10,120 nucleotides of DNA from Eimeria necatrix. Lineage: Eukaryota > Apicomplexa > Conoidasida > Eucoccidiorida > Eimeriidae. The stretch lies in contig NW_013651987.1 of NCBI RefSeq assembly GCF_000499385.1, positions 1 through 10,120 of the forward strand, read 5' to 3'. The stretch's first letter is position 1. The number at the start of each line of letters is the position of its first letter. Below the pieces are notes generated by a model. It was given only the letters and a program-made list of their open reading frames with translations, ran no database searches and was not told the origin of the DNA. Position numbers and translations under genes: made by a program. Below, in pieces: positions 7,371 to 10,120 of this stretch.

Positions 7371-7451
7371 GTGCTGCTGCTGCTGCCGCTGCTGCGGCTG
7401 CTGCTGCTGCTGCTGCTGCTGCGGCTGCTGCAGCTGCTGCTGCTGCTGCTG
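7371..7451 (+). repeat. CTG tract with CGG interruptions
   Basis: Mostly CTG with GCGGCTG and CTGCAGCTG breaks. Open frames across it (poly-Cys, poly-Ala) start in AT-rich DNA and show no domain. Confidence 0.92.
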
Positions 7452-7479
7452 TAGGGGGCACGGCCAACGTGAGACTCAC

Positions 7480-7640
7480 AGCCTGGCACCGAAGAACAAA
7501 TCATATTTCTTTTAAATATTCAATTTTCTATTTTTCATTTGTTTACAAAATTGGAAAAAATGCATTTAAACCTAAATTTGCTCGCCTTCGCCCATAAGCT
7601 GAGTTGCCCACAATGCCTCCTGGCGCACCATGAGCTGGTG
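7480..7640. other. Intergenic sequence, no gene seen
   Basis: AT-rich then mixed composition between a CTG tract and the first GCTA array. No frame shows a recognisable protein. Confidence 0.55.
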
Positions 7641-7737
7641 GCTAGCTAGCTAGCTAGCTAGCTAGCTGGCTCGTTAGCTAGCTAGCTAGCTAGCTAGCTA
7701 GCTGGCTCGCTAGCTAGCTAGCTAGCTAGCCAGCTGG
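7641..7737. repeat. GCTA tetranucleotide array with 36-base higher-order period
   Basis: Pure GCTA runs are interrupted twice by the same CTGGCTCG interruption (7666 and 7702). This shows that a compound unit was duplicated. It is cleaner than the related array at 8161-8482 and probably younger. Confidence 0.93.
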
Positions 7738-7817
7738 CGACAGTGTCTGCTGCATCAGAAGGCCTGCAGTGATTTATACAGAGTCCGCCAGTCCCCTCTA
7801 TTTCTGCTGCAGCTACT

Positions 7818-7873
7818 AGTGCTGCTGCTGCTGCTGCTCTTTGTGCTGCTGCTGCTGCTGCTGTGCTGCTGCA
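7818..7873 (+). repeat. CTG tracts downstream of MDH
   Basis: Two CTG runs separated by CTCTTTGTG, ending CTGCTGCAG. The surrounding 7740-8160 sequence has no recognised gene on either strand. Confidence 0.88.
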
Positions 7874-7942
7874 GGTCTCGAAGGCCGCAACAAAATGCAC
7901 ATCTGCGCGGCAGCGCCGAGTCAAAAGGAAGCAGCAATATGG

Positions 7943-7956
7943 GGTGTACATACACC
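7943..7956. repeat. Palindrome family copy GGTGTACATACACC
   Basis: This is the exact reverse complement of the copy at 1052. It lies in the region downstream (3') of the MDH gene. Confidence 0.85.
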
Positions 7957-8160
7957 TGAAGTGGGGGCGGCCTTTGCCGTCGCTGCCTCGGACTCCGACA
8001 CTTTTATAATTTGAACTCATAAGTGAATTCAATTATTCTCTCATTTGTTAATTCTACTATTCTTTCTATTTTAAATGCATAATTAGCTGCCTAGGCCGTC
8101 GTTTGCTGCTGCAGCGCCCGGCCAGCGAGGCAGCTGCGCTGCGTGGGGGCTCCCTAACAC

Positions 8161-8482
8161 CTAGCTAGCTAGCTAGCTAGCTAGCTAGCTACCATCTAGC
8201 TAGCTAGCTAGACATCTAGCTAGCTAGCCACCTAGCTCGCCTAACAGGCAGCGAACCGGCTAGCTATGCAGCTAGCTAGCCCAGCTAGCCCGCTATCTAG
8301 ACATCCAGAGCCACTTAGCTAGCTAGGTCCACTGACAGACAGCTAGCCAGCTAGCCAGCTTGCTAGGGGACAACCTAGCTAGCCAGCCAGATACCTGGCT
8401 AGCTAGCCACCTAGCTAGCTGGCCGGCTACCCAGCTAGCCAGCTAGCTAGCTGGCCAGCTAGCCAGCCAGGCAGCTAGCTGC
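8161..8482. repeat. Degenerate CTAG/GCTA tetranucleotide array
   Basis: About 320 bases dominated by GCTAGCTAGC and its variants GCCAGCTAGC, ACCTAGCTAG and ATCTAGACATC. The unit is self-complementary, so any stretch can fold back. The array lies just downstream of the MDH stop codon (8497), so it may be within its 3' UTR. Confidence 0.93.
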
Positions 8483-8496
8483 CAGCGAGTGGGGAT

Positions 8497-8672
8497 TTAC
8501 TTTGGGTTGCGGGGCAGCGCCTCCACGAGGGAGCGGACAGCTTCGACAGACTTTTGAAACATTTCTTTTTCTGTTTCTGTGAGCTGCAACTCCAGGATCT
8601 TTTCCACTCCGCCGCGTCCCACGACGCAGGGCACTCCCACGTACAGGTCCTGCACTCCATACTGGCCGGTCT

Positions 8673-8708
<36 letters not shown>

Positions 8709-9690
8709 AAAACGGAGTAATTAGGCCTAAAATAACAAATTAAATGTTTACTTATTTGTTTAATTGCGCGCGAAACCCTCGAAAACCAGTTCTGTGCAGA
8801 AAATGCAAAAAGCTGCATGCGCGCATGCGCGCATGCGCTGAGGTGTACGTACACCTCACCTCAGCGCCTGCGCGCATGCGCGCATGCGCTGAGGTGTACG
8901 TACACCCCATAACTCACCAGGTAAGCGGCGCAGGGAATCACCCGCTTTTTGTCTTTCAAATAAGCTTCTGCCATTAGCACTCCCGCAGCAGCAGGGGCAA
9001 AGAAAGCAGAACTTGTTTTCATTAGACTGCAGAAACAAGCAAAACCCCGAGGGTTTCGTCCTTCTAGGGTTTAGGGTTTAGGGTTTAGGATTTTGGCTCT
9101 GTTCCGCCTTTCTAGGGTGACTCACACGATGCTCTGAAAAGGAATTAAGTTCTGTTTACTTCAAGTGACTTCGTTTTAGGGTTTTGTTGTTTGATAATCA
9201 AACGAGAAACGACAAACCCTAAACCCCAACCCAAAAACCCTAAACCCTAAATCCCATCTACCCTTGACGCCAAGCCTTAAACCCTAAACCCTTCCAAAAC
9301 CTTAAACCCTACAAACCTGCGCACAGCCTTCCGGTGTCAATTATTATTATGATCTCATTATTATTATTGTGATATTATTCTTAGTATTACTATTATTCCC
9401 ATTATTGTCTTTATTATTTATCATTATCTTACCATTATTATTATTGTTATTGTTAGTTTTAAAATAATAATAGCAATTATTATTATTATTACTTTATTAT
9501 TTGGTTGATTTGCATCTCCAGAAGTTGGCGTTTCGGAATTAGGGTTTAGGGTTTAGGGTTTAGGGTTTGCGCGGGGGTTTGTACTTGACGATTTCGCCGC
9601 CTCCGTCTCGAGTTCTTTGGACTATTTCTTGAACATCTTCTTCAGTCAACTGCCCCATTGCCACCAGATCTGGAAGTGGAATTCCCCCAA
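8497..9690 (-). CDS. MDH: Malate dehydrogenase (lactate/malate dehydrogenase family), 3' part, three exons; 5' end outside window
   Basis: NAD-dependent enzyme interconverting malate and oxaloacetate. The - strand exons are 9690-9585, 9026-8918 and 8670-8497 (stop TAA). All borders are GT...AG and the joined frame is open for 128 residues, roughly the last 40% of a protein usually near 320 residues. Exon order reads [32 protein letters not shown] | [35 protein letters not shown] | [27 protein letters not shown], and ends PRNPK. These blocks match the C-terminal domain of alphaproteobacterial-type MDH, from which apicomplexan MDH and LDH are thought to descend. The [21 protein letters not shown] stretch favours MDH over LDH, but the specificity loop, catalytic His and NAD-binding GxGxxG lie upstream, outside the window, so LDH is not fully excluded. 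Junction codons rebuild a sensible N at 9585/9026 and L|T at 8918/8670. Confidence 0.87.
8671..8917 (-). other. MDH intron (247 bases) with CTG tract, GCATGC inverted repeat and two palindromes
   Basis: On the - strand the donor is GTGAGT and the acceptor is a CTG run ending CTGCAG. The intron starts with two GGTGTACGTACACC palindromes embedded in an alternating GCATGCGC inverted repeat, followed by AT-rich DNA. Phase 0 splicing gives AAYL|TGQYG. Confidence 0.85.
8815..8906. repeat. 29-base inverted repeat of GCATGCGC units plus 51-base direct repeat
   Basis: Arm 8815-8843 is the reverse complement of 8859-8887 with one mismatch. In addition, 8821-8855 and 8872-8906 are identical direct copies 51 bases apart, each ending in GGTGTACGTACACC. 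The arms are almost strictly alternating purine-pyrimidine. All of this lies inside the short MDH intron, close to its donor site. Confidence 0.93.
9064..9089 (+). repeat. Short TTTAGGG array inside MDH intron
   Basis: Three heptamers plus partial units, G-rich on the + strand. The opposite orientation appears 125 bases away at 9215. Confidence 0.92.
9215..9312 (+). repeat. CCCTAAA repeats, partly degenerate, inside MDH intron
   Basis: AAACCCTAAACCCC is followed by decayed units to about 9312. The preceding GTTTGAT-A-ATCAAAC (9189-9203) is a short perfect hairpin. Confidence 0.85.
9339..9500 (+). repeat. ATT/TTA trinucleotide microsatellite, imperfect
   Basis: ATTATTATT runs are broken by GTG, CCC and TCT interruptions. 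The repeat is intronic. Confidence 0.9.
9539..9568 (+). repeat. TTTAGGG array beside the MDH donor site
   Basis: Four heptamers on the + strand, with the nearest edge 16 bases inside the intron from the donor at 9584. Confidence 0.94.
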
Positions 9691-9698
9691 CTGCGTCA

Positions 9699-9712
9699 GG
9701 TGTACGTACACC
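9699..9712. repeat. Perfect palindrome GGTGTACGTACACC next to MDH acceptor
   Basis: Ends eight bases from the inferred acceptor boundary of exon 9690-9585 (intron side). Identical in sequence to the copies at 8842 and 8893. Confidence 0.9.
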
Positions 9713-9736
9713 CCAGCCCCACACACCAATTCACTC

Positions 9737-9740
<4 letters not shown>

Positions 9741-9777
<37 letters not shown>

Positions 9778-9955
9778 GAACTACTGCAGCGCTGGCGCAG
9801 CAGCGAACGCAGCAGCAGCCCCAGAAACAGCAGCAGACACAGCAGCAGCAGCACCATCACCACCAGCAGCACAATCACCAGCAGCAGCAGCAGCAACACC
9901 ACCAGCAGCAGCAGCAGCACCATCAGTAGCAGCAGCAGCAGCAGCACCACCACCA
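9741..9955 (+). repeat. CAG tract grading into CAG/CAC mixed repeat
   Basis: About a dozen pure CAG units (9741-9775) are followed by CAGCAGCACCACCAG-type mixtures. The + strand is then G-poor and CCACCA-rich to about 10058. Confidence 0.9.
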
Positions 9956-10058
9956 TAATAACCGCCACCACCCAACCACCACCCCCACAACCACCACCAC
10001 CATAACCACCACCATCATAACCCCCACAACCAAATCCCCCGCCCCCACCATCACACTA
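9956..10058 (+). repeat. ACC/CCA-rich, G-poor strand segment
   Basis: Composed almost only of A and C (CCACCACCACCATAACC, CCCCCACAACCAAATCCCCC). There is no gene signal. Together with the flanking CAG tracts it forms a continuous simple-repeat region. Confidence 0.85.

Positions 10059-10060
<2 letters not shown>

Positions 10061-10120
<60 letters not shown>
10061..10120 (+). repeat. Pure CAG tract, 20 units, runs off the window
   Basis: Uninterrupted CAG to the last base. Its true length is unknown. Confidence 0.97.

Larger units (their letters stand above)
9027..9584 (-). other. MDH intron (558 bases) with telomere-like and ATT repeats
   Basis: On the - strand the donor is GTACAA and the acceptor is TTTGCTTGTTTCTGCAG, with a good pyrimidine tract. 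The body holds three telomere-like blocks in mixed orientation (9064-9089, 9215-9312, 9539-9568) and an ATT-rich microsatellite (9339-9500). Joining the flanks restores [16 protein letters not shown], the expected family order. Confidence 0.83.
9691..10120 (-). other. Upstream MDH intron, partial, filled with CAG/CAC repeats
   Basis: The acceptor ACGCAG lies just left of base 9691 on the - strand reading. To its right are a palindrome (9699-9712), then CAG and CAC/ACC repeats to the window edge. No MDH-like exon was found in this stretch, so the next exon should be past 10120. The open frames here are repeat artefacts. Confidence 0.65.

Noticed and set aside
8497..9690. Calling the enzyme lactate dehydrogenase outright
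   Set aside because: Apicomplexan LDH and MDH are related and the deciding residues are outside the window. The visible C-terminal motifs fit MDH better.
9617..10005. 113- and 115-codon + strand frames
   Set aside because: They start inside the antisense of an MDH exon and continue through CAG/CAC repeats. The - strand exon explains the conserved part.

Overview
The window looks like a repeat-rich stretch of a coccidian apicomplexan nuclear genome, most probably Eimeria. The evidence is the combination of many CAG/CTG trinucleotide tracts on both strands, dispersed internal blocks of the telomere-like heptamer AAACCCT/TTTAGGG, short introns with GT...AG borders, and poly-serine encoded by AGC runs inside a conserved protein. 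This combination is an established property of Eimeria genomes. The species is an inference.

Two genes can be supported, both spliced and both missed by single-frame ORF reading. (1) On the + strand, 4528-5387, is a two-exon gene for a ubiquitin-fold protein of the UBL3/MUB type (membrane-anchored ubiquitin-fold). Exon 1 is 4528-4650 and exon 2 is 5103-5387. It encodes about 135 residues and ends in a CaaX-type prenylation box (CTIA), with an AGC-encoded poly-serine insert between the fold and the tail. Its 452-base intron is mostly AAACCCT repeat and ends in a long CTG tract that runs into the acceptor CAG. (2) On the - strand is the 3' part of a lactate/malate dehydrogenase family gene, closest to alphaproteobacterial-type malate dehydrogenase. 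Its exons are 9690-9585, 9026-8918 and 8670-8497, and its 5' exons lie beyond base 10120. The two genes converge, with about 3.1 kb between their stop codons.

Layout: 1-1100, mixed-composition DNA with CTG tracts and three copies of a palindrome; 1100-1790, A-rich low complexity; 1790-2100 and 2410-2720, CAG-rich; 2100-2405, a pyrimidine-rich block; 2744-2790, TTTAGGG repeats; 2815-3540, a purine-rich block; 3611-3673, CCCTAAA repeats; 3800-4527, CTG tracts and AAACCCT repeats; 4528-5387, the UBL gene; 5388-5780, CAG/CTG repeats including an 86-base-offset copy of the UBL C-terminal tail; 5780-7330, AT-rich intergenic DNA with clustered palindromes; 7330-8480, CTG tracts and two GCTA arrays; 8497 to the end, the dehydrogenase gene and its repeat-filled introns.

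The most unusual signal is a family of at least 13 copies of a 14-base near-palindrome, GGTGT-NNNN-ACACC. Three copies are spaced exactly 26 bases apart, and two sit within about 10 bases of splice sites of the dehydrogenase gene. The genes do not form a pathway together. Most other open frames are artefacts of stop-free trinucleotide repeats.
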